From positions 4,550,969 to 4,614,968 of the forward strand of contig NW_026944387.1 of the NCBI RefSeq assembly GCF_033439725.1: a stretch of 64,000 nucleotides of DNA. The letters are read 5' to 3'. The position numbers and the translations under genes were made by a program. The notes beneath the pieces were generated by a model. That model ran no database searches, was not told the origin of the DNA, and was given only the letters and a program-made list of their open reading frames with translations. Origin of the DNA: Neurospora tetraspora (taxonomy: Eukaryota > Ascomycota > Sordariomycetes > Sordariales > Sordariaceae). Shown one piece after another: positions 1-12,003 of this stretch; positions within the stretch are counted from its first letter, which is position 1; each line of letters opens with the position of its first letter.

Positions 1-1577
1 ACCCGGTTTAATTTCGAATTTATTTAATATAATACTATTAATACTTTTATTAATATTTATATAGATAAAGATATTTATATACGTATACTTTTAAACTATA
101 AAATTCTAAAGAAGGTTTTTGAAAAATTTAAAGTTTTATATAATTTATAATATTCCCTATTCTTTTAGTAACGAAAATTCATAAATACTTTTAAAATAAT
201 AAGTTTCGAATTAGTCTCTAAAGAATTATATATTTTCGTTAATGATAGCGTTTTCGTTTTTTATTATATTAATAATATAATTTCTATATATTACTTTAAT
301 AACATTATTACTATATAAGAATATATAGATAACTTCAATTAGTAATACTATATAATTAGAGGAGACGAATTATAATAATTCTGAAGTATTAAAATTATTC
401 GAAATTATTAAATAGGAAAGATCTAACTATCTTAACGCTTATATTTATAAACGATTTACTATTTTATAAGTATTAAACGTATTACTTTAATCCATATATT
501 TAATATTAAATTAGTTCCCTTTTAAGATAAAGTTTCCCGTTATTTAATATATTTATATTAAATTAAAGTAAGTTCGATATTGTACGCCGTTATTATTATA
601 CGGTTAAACATTATTTTCGCCGCTAACCGTCTTTCTAAATATAATTATAACTATAATTTAGGTTATTATAAAGCTATAAATAAAGTATTCTGCTATTTCT
701 ATACTACTACTAATATAGTACTCTACTATAGAGGTAATAAAGTACTCCGGATTATTTTAGATTCGGTATTTATAAACAATTTTATAAATTGTAAAAGTTC
801 CTAAGGATTTATAATATAATTCTTTAGAAAGCTAATTTATTAGAATACTATTAAATAAATAATTATAGCTATTTTTATAACCGAGGTAGAATTTATTGTA
901 CTTATTAATATAGTTAAAAAAAATCTCTTTACAATAAGATTTATTACTAATCTTATAATAAAATTAATTAATCTTATCCCTACTTTAAATTATAATAATT
1001 AATAAATTACTAAAGTTTTAATTGTAGAAGTTACAAAGTTGGTAATAAAGTTCAAGTACGTGGATATTTATAAATATTAAGTAAAATAAGAGGTATTTGT
1101 TAGGAGGATAAAAATTAAATTTTTAAAAACGGCTAAAATACTTATAGATGGTTTAATGAAGGTACTAGACTTCTAAAAGTATATAGCGTTCATAAAATTA
1201 GTAGGGATAGAATTAGTAAAGAATAGAGAATTGAAAAGACGGGAGAATATAATAGTATATATTGAGATAAATAAAATTAATAACGAGATAACCCTAGGAT
1301 GGTTATGTAATATTGTGAATAAGGTTATTTTTGGATAGTTTTGGGTAGTTTTGTCTCTGTAAGACTTCAATTGGGGAGGTGTGTTAGTTTGGAGAGTTAA
1401 ATCTAGCCAGTAAGAAGAAGGCTCTAAATGAGGACTAGCCTCCTAGCTACCAGAATCTGGCTGCAGACCTCCCTAATACTCTGGGAGCCCCTAACTCTAG
1501 CTCTATAGTACTCTTCTATATATACATAGATTAATATAGAGATTTACCCACTTGTGACTCAACCGTGCATTCTGACA
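1..1577 (+). mobile_element. Truncated (by window edge), RIP-mutated Ty1/copia retrotransposon, 3' part
   Basis: AT-rich, stop-riddled sequence whose plus strand still shows copia reverse transcriptase and RNase H signatures. Around 210-330 is a degenerate counterpart of the YVDD catalytic segment (now reading Y-I-N-N). At 580-804 is an RNase H-like stretch with the family's Y-Y-K-A-I-N-K-V motif. It ends in an LTR at 1382-1577. The internal sequence matches, in reverse complement, the complete element at 40228-45777. For example, the bases at 1-50 match the region near 41790. The heavy C-to-T/G-to-A bias is typical of RIP. The 5' part lies outside the window, so the target duplication cannot be checked. 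No functional protein is predicted. Confidence 0.85.
1382..1577 (+). repeat. LTR of copia element (copy A, 3' LTR)
   Basis: A 196-bp repeat starting TGTTAG and ending CTGACA. These are imperfect inverted ends, with TGTTAG a RIP-altered TGTCAG. The same sequence occurs in reverse orientation at 40228-40422 and 45583-45777 (195 bp each). Confidence 0.85.
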
Positions 1578-2795
1578 GATTTATCTCTACGCTATATCCT
1601 AACCAATTATATCGTTCGTTGTATCTGCATGCTACGTTGAGTACCGACCTGCAGGTCTTTCCTGAGGTATAATTGGCCGTAAAACGTGGGGATAAATCGG
1701 CCGAGAGTGAGAATTAGCGATACTGCATGAAATTCAAGCAATTGCCGTTGAACGCTCCCGAAACCCTTGATGATGATCGATGTTGCACGATCTCTACCTC
1801 GACCGGACGTATCGGCAAGCCAGGAGGTGTTGGACAAGGTCGAGGACGACGATCCCATCGATAACGCTGGAGCAGTCGCTGTCTACCGCCTTTTTTCATT
1901 CAAACCGGATTTATCCCCACAGTATTGGACCAATTACATCTAGAGAATGCCCTGAAGGCGACGCCAAAACGTGGCAGGCAGACTTCATGATTGGCCAGGA
2001 CAGCGTGGGGATAAATCCGGTTTGATACAGACATCGCCCCCTGAAAATGCGATGCCGCGGTCCGCTCCCGATCAGAAAGCTTGTTTCGTCAAGGGTCTCC
2101 ACCGCTCAACACTTGGACGAGCAGGACAAGCATCCCATGACATTCTAGCAGTCCATAAGGCATTGGCGTACGTAGGTTGTTAGGTAATGAAGAGCAATTG
2201 GAGGTGTGTGCTCATGGCTCCATCTACGTCCATAACCGACACTATTACCGAGTCTTTCATGGGGTCCCCATTCTCCAGATGCTCTGTGCTTTGATGTGGA
2301 CAACAGGCTGTGGCGGTGGGTGTTTGCCTTGTCTGTCTTCTTGCTATACCACAATCGTCCCGTCTCGCGTCGCGAGGATCCCCGGGCGACCCGGAAGGAC
2401 AGACAACGAGACTCGAGAGGGTGTAAGAAAGGGGAAGACGGAAGAAATAGAAGCACATACCTGATATATATTCCGTTCCCTCCCACCGACTGAGGTTGAA
2501 CTTTTATGAAATCATCATCTCATCATCATCCAAGCCCTTAATAATCTTTGTTTAGGTGTTAGTTTCTTTCTCTGAGAGAGTTCTTTTACTTTTACTTCAA
2601 TCATTCTTACCTACCTTAAGGTACCTACGGAGCCTCTCCTCACGCTCAACAACATCCACCAACCTAGACAACTTACCTCCACCGTCCGAGCTGATTGAAC
2701 TGATATTGAGACGACAAACTTGTCATCTCATAATATCGACAATATCCGACTTTTCCTTTTTCCATATTACAACACCCTAATACACACACATCACC
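1578..2795. other. Intergenic spacer with small inverted-repeat element; 5' region of the NRPS-like gene
   Basis: Normal base composition returns at the LTR boundary. The short overlapping ORFs here overlap on both strands and resemble no family I know. The only structure I see is a 126-bp segment with perfect 21-bp terminal inverted repeats at 1900-2025 (separate entry). A related single arm (GTGGGGATAAATC) lies near 1686. The last few hundred bases are pyrimidine-rich with CA-rich leader sequence before the ATG at 2796, as expected of a fungal promoter and 5' UTR. Confidence 0.5.
1900..2025. repeat. Short inverted-repeat element (MITE-like), 21-bp perfect TIRs
   Basis: The left arm at 1900-1920 begins TCAAACCGG. 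The right arm at 2005-2025 is its exact reverse complement. The spacer is 84 bp. No convincing target duplication flanks it, so it could also be a hairpin or a footprint rather than a MITE. Confidence 0.5.
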
Positions 2796-5700
2796 ATGAG
2801 CCAACAACAAAATTCCCCTTACGGCCGCCGCCTTATCCTCGACATCATTAAGGAGCGTGCCCAGAACGAGCCCGAGCGGGAATGGGTGTCTGTACCTCGT
2901 TCCTCCGACCCCAAAGATGGGTGGAAGATCCTCACCTACCTCGACGCCTACAACGGCATCAACCGCATCGCGCACAAGCTCACGCGGGTCTGCGGTGCTG
3001 CCGCACCCGGCTCCTTCCCCACGGTTGCTTATATCGGCCCCAACGACGTTCGCTACCTCGTCTTCGCCCTAGGCGCCGTCAAGGCCGGTTATCAGGCTCT
3101 CTTCATCTCGACTCGCAACTCCGCCGAGGCCCAGCTGCACCTGTTCGAGCTGACGAACTGCAACACCCTGGTGTTCGATCAGAGCTACAAGGCTACCGTC
3201 CAGCCATGGCTACACGAGCGCGAGATGACTGCGATTCTGGCGCTTCCCGCTGATGAGTGGTTCCCGGCCGACCAGGAGGACTTCCCGTACAACAAGACGT
3301 TTGAGGAGGCCGAGTGGGATCCCCTGATGGTGCTGCACACTTCTGGAAGTACTGGATTCCCCAAGCCCATCGTGGCCAGGCAGGGTATGATTGCTATTGC
3401 GGACCAGGTTCACAACCTTCCGCCGCGCGAGGACGGGAAGCTCATATGGATCGCGGAGATGAGCAAGAGGGCCAAGAGGATGATGCACCCTAGTGAGTAT
3501 TCCCCGAACACATAATGGTCGATCAGGGTCCGAAACTAACAGATGACGACAGTGCCCCTTTTCCACGCGGCTGCCATGTACGTCTCCATGATCATGATCC
3601 ACTACTGGGACACCCCTGGTGCTTTGGGCATCGGCGAGCGTCCACTCTCTTCCGATCTCGTTGTCGAATACATCAAGTACGCCGACGTCGAGGGCATGAC
3701 CCTGCCTCCCGCGATCCTCGAGGAGCTCTCCCAGGACGAGGAATCTATTCAGGCCCTCAAGAAGCTCAACTTTGTGTCCTTCGGCGGCGGCAACCTCGCT
3801 CCCGAGTCCGGTGACCGCCTGGTCGATAACGGCGTGACGCTCTGCAACCTCATCTCCGCGACCGAGTTCACTCCCTTCCCCTACTACTGGCAATACGACA
3901 ACAAGCTCTGGCGCTACTTCAACTTTGACACCGAGCTCTTTGGCATCGACTGGCGCCCCCATGACGGCGACTCGTCTTACGAGCAGGTAATCGTCCGCAA
4001 GGACAAGAACCCCGGTCTTCAGGGCTTCTTCTACACCTTCCCCGACTCCAACGAGTACAGCACCAAGGACTTGTACAAGCCCCACCCTACCCTCAAGGAC
4101 CAATGGATCTACCAGGGCCGCGCCGACAACATCATCGTGTTCTCCAACGGCGAGAAACTCAACCCCATCACCATCGAGGAGACGGTGCAGGGCCACCCCA
4201 AGGTCATGGGCGCCGTTGTCGTCGGCTCGAACCGGTTCCAACCTGCTCTGATCATCGAGCCCGTCGAGCACCCCGAGACCGAGGAGGGCCGCAAGGCTTT
4301 GTTGGATGAAATCTGGCCCACCGTCGTCCGCGTCAACAAGGAGACCGTCGCCCACGGCCAGATTGGCCGCCAGTACATGGGTCTCTCCACCCCCGGCAAG
4401 CCGTTCATGCGCGCGGGTAAGGGCACCGTCCTGCGCCCTGGTACTATCAACCTGTACAAGGCCGAGATCGACAAGCTCTACGAGGACGCCGAGAAGGGCG
4501 TTGTCACTGGCGAGGTCCCCAAGCTTGATCTTTCCTCGTCCGACGCCTTGATCCTCTCCATCGAGAAGCTCTTCGAGACCTCCCTCCACGCTCCCAAGCT
4601 CGAGGCCGACACCGACTTCTTCACCGCCGGCGTCGACTCCATGCAGGTCATCACCGCGTCTCGCCTCATCCGTGCTGGTCTGGCCGCTGCCGGCGTGAAT
4701 GTCGATGCCTCGGCCCTGGCCACCCGTGTCATTTACGGCAACCCCACTCCCAAGCGTCTGGCCGACTACCTCTTGTCCGCCGTCGTCAACAAGAACAAGA
4801 ACGCCGCCCACGGCACTTTGGACGACGAGCACCACGGCATGGAGGCCCTTGTGGAGAAGTACACGCAGGACCTTCCCACTCCCAAGCAGAACAAGCCTGC
4901 GCCGGCCGACGAGGGTCAGGTGGTCGTCATTACCGGCACCACTGGCGGCATCGGTTCCTACATGGTCGACATCTGCTCTTCCTCCCCGCGCGTCTCCAAG
5001 ATCATCTGCCTCAACCGTTCCGAGGACGGCAAGGCCCGCCAGACGGACTCCTCCTCCGGCCGCGGCCTGTCCACCGACTTCTCCAAGTGCGAGTTCTACC
5101 ACGCCGACCTGTCGCGCGCCGATCTCGGTCTCGGCTCCGAGGTCTACTCCCGCTTGTTGACCGAAGTCGACCGCGTCATCCACAACCAGTGGCCCGTCAA
5201 CTTCAACATCGCGGTCGAGTCCTTTGAGCCTCACATCCGTGGCTGCCGCAACCTCGTAGACTTTTCCTACAAGGCTGACAAGAACGTGCCCATCATTTTC
5301 GTGTCTTCCATCGCCACCGTAGACAAGTGGCGCGAGGAGGATCGCATCGTTCCTGAGACCTCCCTCTCCGACTTCTCCATCTCGGCGGGCGGTTATGGCC
5401 AGTCCAAGCTCGTTTCCTCTCTCATCCTCGACAAGGCCACCGAGGTGTCTGGCGTGCCCACCGAAGTCGTTCGTGTCGGCCAGGTCGCCGGCCCGTCTTC
5501 CGAGAAGGGTTACTGGAACAAGCAGGAGTGGCTTCCCTCCATCGTCGCCTCGTCCGTCTACCTCGGTGTCCTCCCCGACTCTTTGGGACAGATGAGCACA
5601 TGCGACTGGACCCCCATCGAAGGCATCGCCAACCTTTTGCTCGAAGTTTCGGGCGTCACCGATGATGTCCCCATTGACAAGCTCAACGGCTACTTCCACG

Positions 5701-6023
5701 GAGTCAACCCCGAGCGCGCCAGCTGGTCGGAGCTCGCGCCCGCCGTCCAGGAGTACTACAGCGACAGAATCAAGAAGATCGTGCCGCTGGACGAGTGGAT
5801 CGAGGCGCTGGAGAAGAGCCAGGAGAAGGCCGAGGACGTGACGCGCAACCCGGGTATCAAGCTCCTTGATACGTACCGCGCTTGGTCCGAGGCGACTAAG
5901 AAGGGAACCAAGTTCGTGCCGCTGGATATGACCAGGACGAAGAGTTACTCGAAGACAATGAGGGAGATGCAGGCGGTTACGCCCGAGTTGATGAAGAACT
6001 GGTGCAGGCAGTGGAACTTTTAA
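2796..6023 (+). CDS. NRPS-like A-T-R enzyme (adenylation-thiolation-thioester reductase)
   Basis: Two exons, 2796-3492 and 3553-6023, joined over a 60-nt GTGAGT...CAG intron, give about 1055 residues, the usual size for fungal NRPS-like or aryl/aminoadipate-reductase-like enzymes. The adenylation domain (about 15-540) carries the A3 loop H-T-S-G-S-T-G at 181-187. After the splice comes P-L-F-H-A-A-A. The carrier domain has G-V-D-S-M-Q with the predicted phosphopantetheine serine at 595. The reductase domain has the Rossmann loop G-T-T-G-G-I-G at 694-700 and the short-chain-reductase pair Y847/K851 (Y-G-Q-S-K). There is no condensation domain. By family logic it activates a carboxylic acid as acyl-AMP, loads it on the carrier and releases aldehyde or alcohol with NADPH. 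The substrate cannot be told. The neighbour on the 3' side is a convergent MFS transporter. Confidence 0.93.
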
Positions 6024-6239
6024 GCGGAGAGGGCTTAGTAGAGGTAGAGGTGGCTTTGCGGTGGTGAAGGTGTAGCTTTGTTGGTTGTTTTCCGGTTACC
6101 GGTTGCATTGTTCCGCGAGGTGATAGACTTGGGTTGGGGCATTATTGCATTTGCATCGGTTTGCATGTAGACTTGGGTATCATTTGGAGTGTGTTTTGAA
6201 TAGACGTTTCAGATAGCATGGTAATTGGCATTTGTCGAT

Positions 6240-8326
6240 TCAAACTGATATCCTGTGTTTGTGTTGATGGTGATCCTTGTGATGGTGTTGAAGATGGAAA
6301 AAGTAAATATTTACAGGGGAAGCAAACAATGGCGGGGTACAGGGGGGGTTGCTGTTAGTGGTGTCGTGCACAGACCACTTTCCTTCCAACCTACTCCAAA
6401 AAATGCACCAAAACTGCCGGCATGCCAAGCAATTTTCGCCCTCTAGCAGACCCCGAGTCCCCGACAAGCTACAGGTAATCCACCAAACAAACAACTTCCA
6501 TCTTGACATCCTCTTGACCTCTTCATCCAGACTTGTTCCTCTTCCTGGTTTCCCACTCGACCTCCTTCGATAGCTTTCTGAATCGAACACGATGCCTCCC
6601 GAAATCACACCTCCTTCTCGCGCTCCTCGACAATCTCGAACCGTCGCTGGCTTCTCTCCGTCCTCCCCGACTTCCCCCCTCTGTCGAACCTCCTTGATAG
6701 CCTCGCTGACAATCGACGTCTCGGCCGACTTGAACTTCCACGCCGGAACCCTCCGCTCAAACAACTCGTCAATCTCCTCCAGCGCCCGACCCTTTAGCTC
6801 CGGGAGAAAGAAGAAGAAGAACAAGGCACAACAGAAATTGGACCCGGCCCAGATGTAGCCATACTTTGCGCCCCAGTTCATGTTCTCCGGGTTGATAAAG
6901 TACGGCGAGCAGAAAGACGTCAACCACGCCAGGAAATACCCCAGACTGATGGCCGCCCCGACTGTGTACGACCGCAGCCTCGTGCTCACCAGCTCCGTCG
7001 CCACGGGGTAACTCGCGATGCCCACAAACGCATTATACGCAAAGTTGAACAGGGCACTACACGCAATCAGACTATCCCTCGCCCTCCTCGTGCCCGCCTC
7101 TGTCGTCGCCGAGATGGCCATGCCCAACATGAACATGCCCTGCACCACCGCTCCCGTCGTCATCAGCGTCCGCCGGCCCATGACATAGCGCATCAAGTAC
7201 ATGCCGACATTGACCCCGACAAACCTGATACACGTCTTCATGATGCTGTACTTGAACGACAAATCCACCGGCAGTCCCGACACAATCATGAAATACGTCG
7301 AGTAGCTGATATAGAACCAGCTCCCGCTCCCAGCCTGGGTCGCGATCACTCCGAAACACAACAGCGTTCGTCGCAAATCACTCCCGCGGAACATATCCAA
7401 CGGCCCAGCCGTACTCGCCAGCCTCTTCTCCTCTTCGATCCCTTTGACCATCTCCACCCACTCAACCTCCAACCTTTCCTGACCTTCCTTGTCATCCTCG
7501 CCTACGGCTCTCAGCCTCTCCAACGCCCTCCTTCCCTCCTGGTACCGCCCCCGACTGACCTCCCACCTCGGACTCTCCGGCACCACCCACCACACCCCCG
7601 CCGACAACACCACAGGAACAACAAACAGCACGCCCAGCGGCACCCTCCAGCTCCCTTTCCCCAGCCACCCCTTCGTCGCATTCGTCACCACCGCGCCCAG
7701 TACACTTCCCACGCAGACCCATTCCGAGAAGAGCGCGACCATGACACCTCTCAGATGCGGCGGCGCCACTTCAGCACAATAAATGTTGGAGAAAGTCACG
7801 AGAAACCCGTTCCCGATGCCGAGGATTATCCGACCCACATATAAAGCGGCGGCGGAAGAAGTACCAATCTGGATGGCAGTGCCGAGGGCGGTGAGAAAGC
7901 ACGCGAGGAGGAGGGCAGGACGACGCCCATAGAGGTGGGAGAAGGGTCCGGCGAAAAGGGTGGAGAGGAGGGAGCCGAGGGTCAGAAAGGAGGAGAGGAG
8001 TTGTTGGAAGGTGTGCTTGTCGCGTTGTCAGCTGGGACTACACAAGAGGGAGCTAGATGGAGGGTTGAAGGGGTGAGAAAACCTACGCCGATGCCATAAC
8101 CACCGGGAGCACTGGGGTCCGGGTAACCAAACACCTTGAGGAAACCTGGCATCGCCTGAAGGGCGGCGAGACAAGCGCTGTCGAGGCCGTATTGCATGTT
8201 GGCGAGGGAGACGAGGGCACAAATTAGGAGGCATTTGCTGTTGGTCCAGAGGGAGGTTTCGGGGAGCTTGTCCACGGTCGGGGATGGTGGGCCCATACTG
8301 TCTTTGTCCTTTTCTTCGGTGGTCAT
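6240..8326 (-). CDS. MFS sugar/hexose transporter family protein
   Basis: Minus-strand gene with exon 1 at 8326-8087 and exon 2 at 8015-6240, joined over a 71-nt intron (GTAGGT...AAG). The reading frame is kept and gives about 671 residues. It shows the sugar-porter signatures: G-R-I-I-L-G-I-G-N-G in the central N-terminal half, P-E-S-P-R-W before the cytoplasmic loop, and E-L-K-G-R-A-L-E-E-I-D near the end of TM12. About 12 membrane segments are expected. I chose the ATG at 8326 (A at -3) over an upstream in-frame ATG at 8434. The last about 150 residues after the E-E-I-D-E motif are polar and low-complexity and make the protein longer than the usual 500-550. The true 3' end may therefore contain an unseen intron. 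The substrate is unknown; quinate or sugars are typical for the family. Convergent with the NRPS-like gene. Confidence 0.85.
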
Positions 8327-8434
8327 CTTGCGGTTTGCCTGTTGTGGTTTTTCTCGATCAAGTGATGGAGGAGAGGATGCAGTGGATATCAGCAAGCAAA
8401 GGTCGCCGAAGAAGCGAGTGCTTCGTTCTAACAT

Positions 8435-10344
8435 AAAAGACAGACCAACAGCTATGAGAAGGGTTCAGGATCACCACCTTCCCCAATACCAGCCTCATCC
8501 ATGGTTCTGGAAGTTGGGGGTGAGGGGTCAACGTCGCCTCGAGCGGCCGTTACATCTACCTCCGCGACGCCTTTCTACACACCATCGCCAAACCCAGATC
8601 ATCATCCGGGAGGCAGCCCTGATAGGGGAAGCTATGTACAGACAATATTGAGCCCGAAGCTGGTTCATCGCTGCATGTCCCACAACGTCCGTTCATCCCC
8701 GCGAATTGGTTCGCTGAACCACAGAAACATAAGGTAACCATATTGTGGGAGGGCGGCACACCTGATACACAAAGATTGAAGACCCCCGCATTTCGGCAGT
8801 TGATACTCCCTCTGGTTGGATCGTTGGACCATGTTGGAAGGGGACGGCCCGTGGCGATTGAACTTCAACCGATACCACCTACAAAGCTTCGCAGCTTGAC
8901 CAGTAGTAAGTCGTGATCTTTCGCTGTCAACCATGCCCGTGGGGAGAAGAGAAAATCTCGTGGAGAATTCACGGCGTTGTTGAAGGGGGTGGCTGCGATC
9001 AAGGATAATCGTGAAGCTTTTCACAGAATCACGGTGTCCGCATCAGCGCATCCCTGTCGATACTTGATACCTGACCGCATCAATCTTTTTGGCGACGGCG
9101 GGAGTGGCCTGTGGTCCTTGCCTGAGCGAGCTGGGATTGGGAGTGAAGTCGTATATTGTTGATTTGGTCGTCGACGCGAGGGTTGTTTCCCTAAGGGGCC
9201 GTAGGAGCTTTCTTTCCATCTTTTTCTCTTCTTTTCCCCCTACAACCAACTTCTGAAGAAAGCGCTGGCCGCTCCTGCATCCATTCTTTGAAAACAGACC
9301 CATTCCTTTCCTTTCCATCCTGTTCATTCTGCACTTGTCTTTCACCTGATCCCCTCTCCCATATCTGGTGATTCTGGTGATCTGATGTCAACGATCGCGC
9401 GTCATTGCGGCGGGCATACATGAGCTGCAAGCAACAATGGCGTGCAAGACTGCATCGGAAACATCAGGCCCGGTTCAACTTCAATTGAATCGTCCCATTC
9501 GGTGCGGCTTCTACCCGTTGACTGCACAGTTGATGTGCAGGTGCATCGCCTCTTTGGAATCGGAACATCTTTGCATTTTCTACCAACATACCCCAAGTTT
9601 CACAATGTTCACATGTTTCAGCTGACTGAATGCTCACCCCGTTATCCAGAAATCTCTAAGAGCGCCCTTCGATTCTCGAAAAGTTTCAAGTGATGGACAC
9701 TGCATGCCAGTTCCATCTCATACTTGTACCTTCAGCAATTTCGAACGTGAGCAGCGGGCCGTCACTGACAAGTCTATGCTGCATTCCCAGGGCTGAGTAG
9801 GAGCCAATGATATGATTCTGCGAGTACGATATACACATTCTCGACCCACGAAAGCGTAAGGTCGAAAAAAGAGCCTCCGGCAGAAGCACAGAGGCAAGCA
9901 GGAGAGGCTGTGAAGTCAGGAGACAACCCACAGCAATCGCAACAACATACCACACCATATTCAGTGCCATCGAACTTCCAGAACCAAAGGCAAAGGGCCG
10001 GAAGCAAGTAAATGCAGCAGAGCCTACTTGGGGCTGTGAAGGTTGTGAGATGGCGTGCTTCGAGACGCTTTGGGGGCAGAGCGAGTGATGGACCTGGGAG
10101 ACGTTGGACGCTCTAAGCTTTGCAAGATCAGGAGATCACTATCATCGAACCTCTATTTAACTGCGTCTCAACTCACTTCTCAGTCGATCATTTCCTCATC
10201 ATCCTTCAGCACAACAACCTACCCAACCCCAAGAACAGCGACTCAGCAAAGCTCGAAGGGCACTCGCTTGAACTTCAACACCTATTACCACTTTCACACC
10301 CAAAACACAACCAACAATAATTTTCACCTCCACCTCAAGCCATC
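8435..10344. other. Intergenic region, no gene recognised
   Basis: About 1.9 kb of normal composition with only short ORFs (all under 120 codons) that overlap on both strands and lack family motifs. It should hold the promoters of the transporter (minus) and of the secreted repeat protein (plus). A TATTTAA-like box lies near 10153. The last 100 bases before 10345 are CAACA-rich, like a 5' UTR. Confidence 0.5.
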
Positions 10345-10800
10345 ATGAAGTCCACCACTCTCGCTCTCCTCCTTGCCGCTGCCGGCTCCATCGAGGCCAT
10401 CACCGTCTCCCTCCCCTCCGGTGTCACCCTTCCCTCCGGCGTCACCTTGCCTAGCGGCGTCAGCGTCGTGACCGCCACCGCCTCCGCCAACAACAAGCGC
10501 TTCCTGCACGCCCTCGGCCACGACAAGCGCCAGTTCTCCGGCCTGACTGTGAGCGCGGCCGCCACGACCGCTGCCGCCAACAACAACGCTGATGCCGATG
10601 CTGATGATTCCAAGGAGGATGATTCCAAGGAGGATGATTCCAAGGAGGACGATTCCAAGGAGGACGATTCCAAGGAGGATGATTCCAAGGAGGATGATGG
10701 CAGTGATGCCAATGCTGATGAAGCGAGCGGTGAAGGGCAGGGGGATGTTGACGCTGCCTTGGGCGGGTTTGCGAGGAAGTTGAGGGTTAAGCGGGAGTAA
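10345..10800 (+). CDS. Small secreted acidic repeat protein with Kex2 sites
   Basis: Single-exon gene, 151 residues. Residues 1-18 form a clear signal peptide. Then come three L-P-S-G-V-(T/S) hexapeptide repeats (23-40). Dibasic K-R sites follow at 51-52 and 61-62, releasing the octapeptide F-L-H-A-L-G-H-D if both are cut. An Ala/Asn-rich linker leads to six perfect D-D-S-K-E pentapeptides (residues 87-116; 15-bp DNA units at 10603-10692). The C-terminus ends in basic residues with another K-R. I do not recognise a family. The signal peptide plus K-R sites fits a Kex2-processed secreted protein, and the acidic repeats suggest a wall-associated or cation-binding role, but both are inference. 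The minus-strand ORFs over it are shadows of the repeats. Confidence 0.75.
   Translation: MKSTTLALLLAAAGSIEAITVSLPSGVTLPSGVTLPSGVSVVTATASANNKRFLHALGHDKRQFSGLTVSAAATTAAANNNADADADDSKEDDSKEDDSKEDDSKEDDSKEDDSKEDDGSDANADEASGEGQGDVDAALGGFARKLRVKRE
10603..10692 (+). repeat. 15-bp tandem repeat, six copies, encoding D-D-S-K-E
   Basis: Six head-to-tail copies of a 15-bp unit (GAYGATTCCAAGGAG) differ only at one C/T position. Such in-frame minisatellites often vary in copy number between strains. Confidence 0.9.
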
Positions 10801-12003
10801 GCATGTTCTCACTTGAGAGATGGAAGTTCTTTGTAGTGTGGGCTTTTAGGCCTTGGTTTGGACTCGGGGAATGGTTAAGATCCAATGGGAAGGAGCTGTT
10901 TCATGTCAATTGCATCTGGAGTGGTTTGGATGGGAGTCGGTAAGGAAGAATGGACACGGAATGTTGCAAATTCTCTTCTGTTTGAGGCTGCCCTGTTGGT
11001 GGGCGAGCTTCCTTGTACAACATTTTTTTGCTTTTGGACTTTCATGGAGGGCAGTGGACATCTGGACGGCGCAAGACGGACTGGGGGAACGGAAGAGGAT
11101 CGGACTGGGAAATAAAAAATGCGATGCAGCTACAACTAGAATGGGATGCATAGGAGGTTGGGTTTGGATGTTGAATGTATACCAGTTACAGGAGCAATCG
11201 ACGATGTGTTTTTGTTTTTTTATCTTGGGCCCGCTTCCCTCGACGAGATGACGGAGAGAAATAGTTCGGACATTGCCGCTCTTATGGAACTTTGGGTGTG
11301 AACATGGAAAATAAGCGAGCTTTGATCGGAACTCGGAGCCCGGAGCGTTGCCGATTCGAGAATCGACCGCATCGAACTGCTGATGGCGAAACATCGTGTC
11401 GAGTCCTCACTAACCTCGCTTGTAGTCGCTAACGGCGTCACCGTCTCGGTAACCGGAATTCTTCCTTTTTCGGCCACGGGAGCTAGCGGCCCACGGGAGC
11501 CGAGCTAGCGGTCTACCCCCGTGCCAAGATCAAGCAGGTTACTTTGTAGTGGTGCAGCGTTTCATCGCAACGTCTCCTGCAATTTAACCCCACGTGGGAG
11601 TTGGAATGGAAGTGAAACACAACCGGGAAAGAAGGAGGACGGTTCATGCCGAACATTGAAAGAAAACCTCAAGGCAAAGGACCAAAAAGGAAAGAGGCTC
11701 GTGACTGGCCCACTGACTGCGAAATGTTTCATCGAGCAGGGCAGTGAACTCCAAGCGCACATGTAAGTGAAGCCAAATCCGGGTCCCCGGTCGAGTCTCG
11801 ACACCCTTGACTGTTTGACTAACGGGTAGGACTAGCGGCCCTATCGGCCCCCCATCGGGACATGGACTTGGCTTTTCCGATCCAAATGCTGAACGGACCG
11901 GACTCCTATGAGGCGACGCACAGAAAGGACTAAGAAAGGGAGCCAAATCCGGAGTTTTGCGAATGACATGGGAGTCTGAGAGCCGCCAGAGGCCAATAGG
12001 GAA

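Noticed and set aside
580-804. Plus-strand 74-codon ORF as a gene
   Set aside because: It is a stop-free piece of RIP-mutated copia RNase H, with a counterpart at 40991-41221 in the other copy.
1607-2493. Several overlapping 60-113 codon ORFs before the NRPS-like gene
   Set aside because: They overlap in many frames on both strands, are Arg/Ser-rich and lack motifs; they look like chance ORFs.
3210-5699. 829-codon ORF on the minus strand
   Set aside because: It is antisense to exon 2 of the NRPS-like gene. The composition (G-, D-, V-rich) is what GC-rich third positions give on the opposite strand, and it has no domain.
10324-10812. Minus-strand ORF with I-I-L-L-G repeats
   Set aside because: It is the complement of the D-D-S-K-E minisatellite. 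The plus-strand frame has a signal peptide and a proper start.
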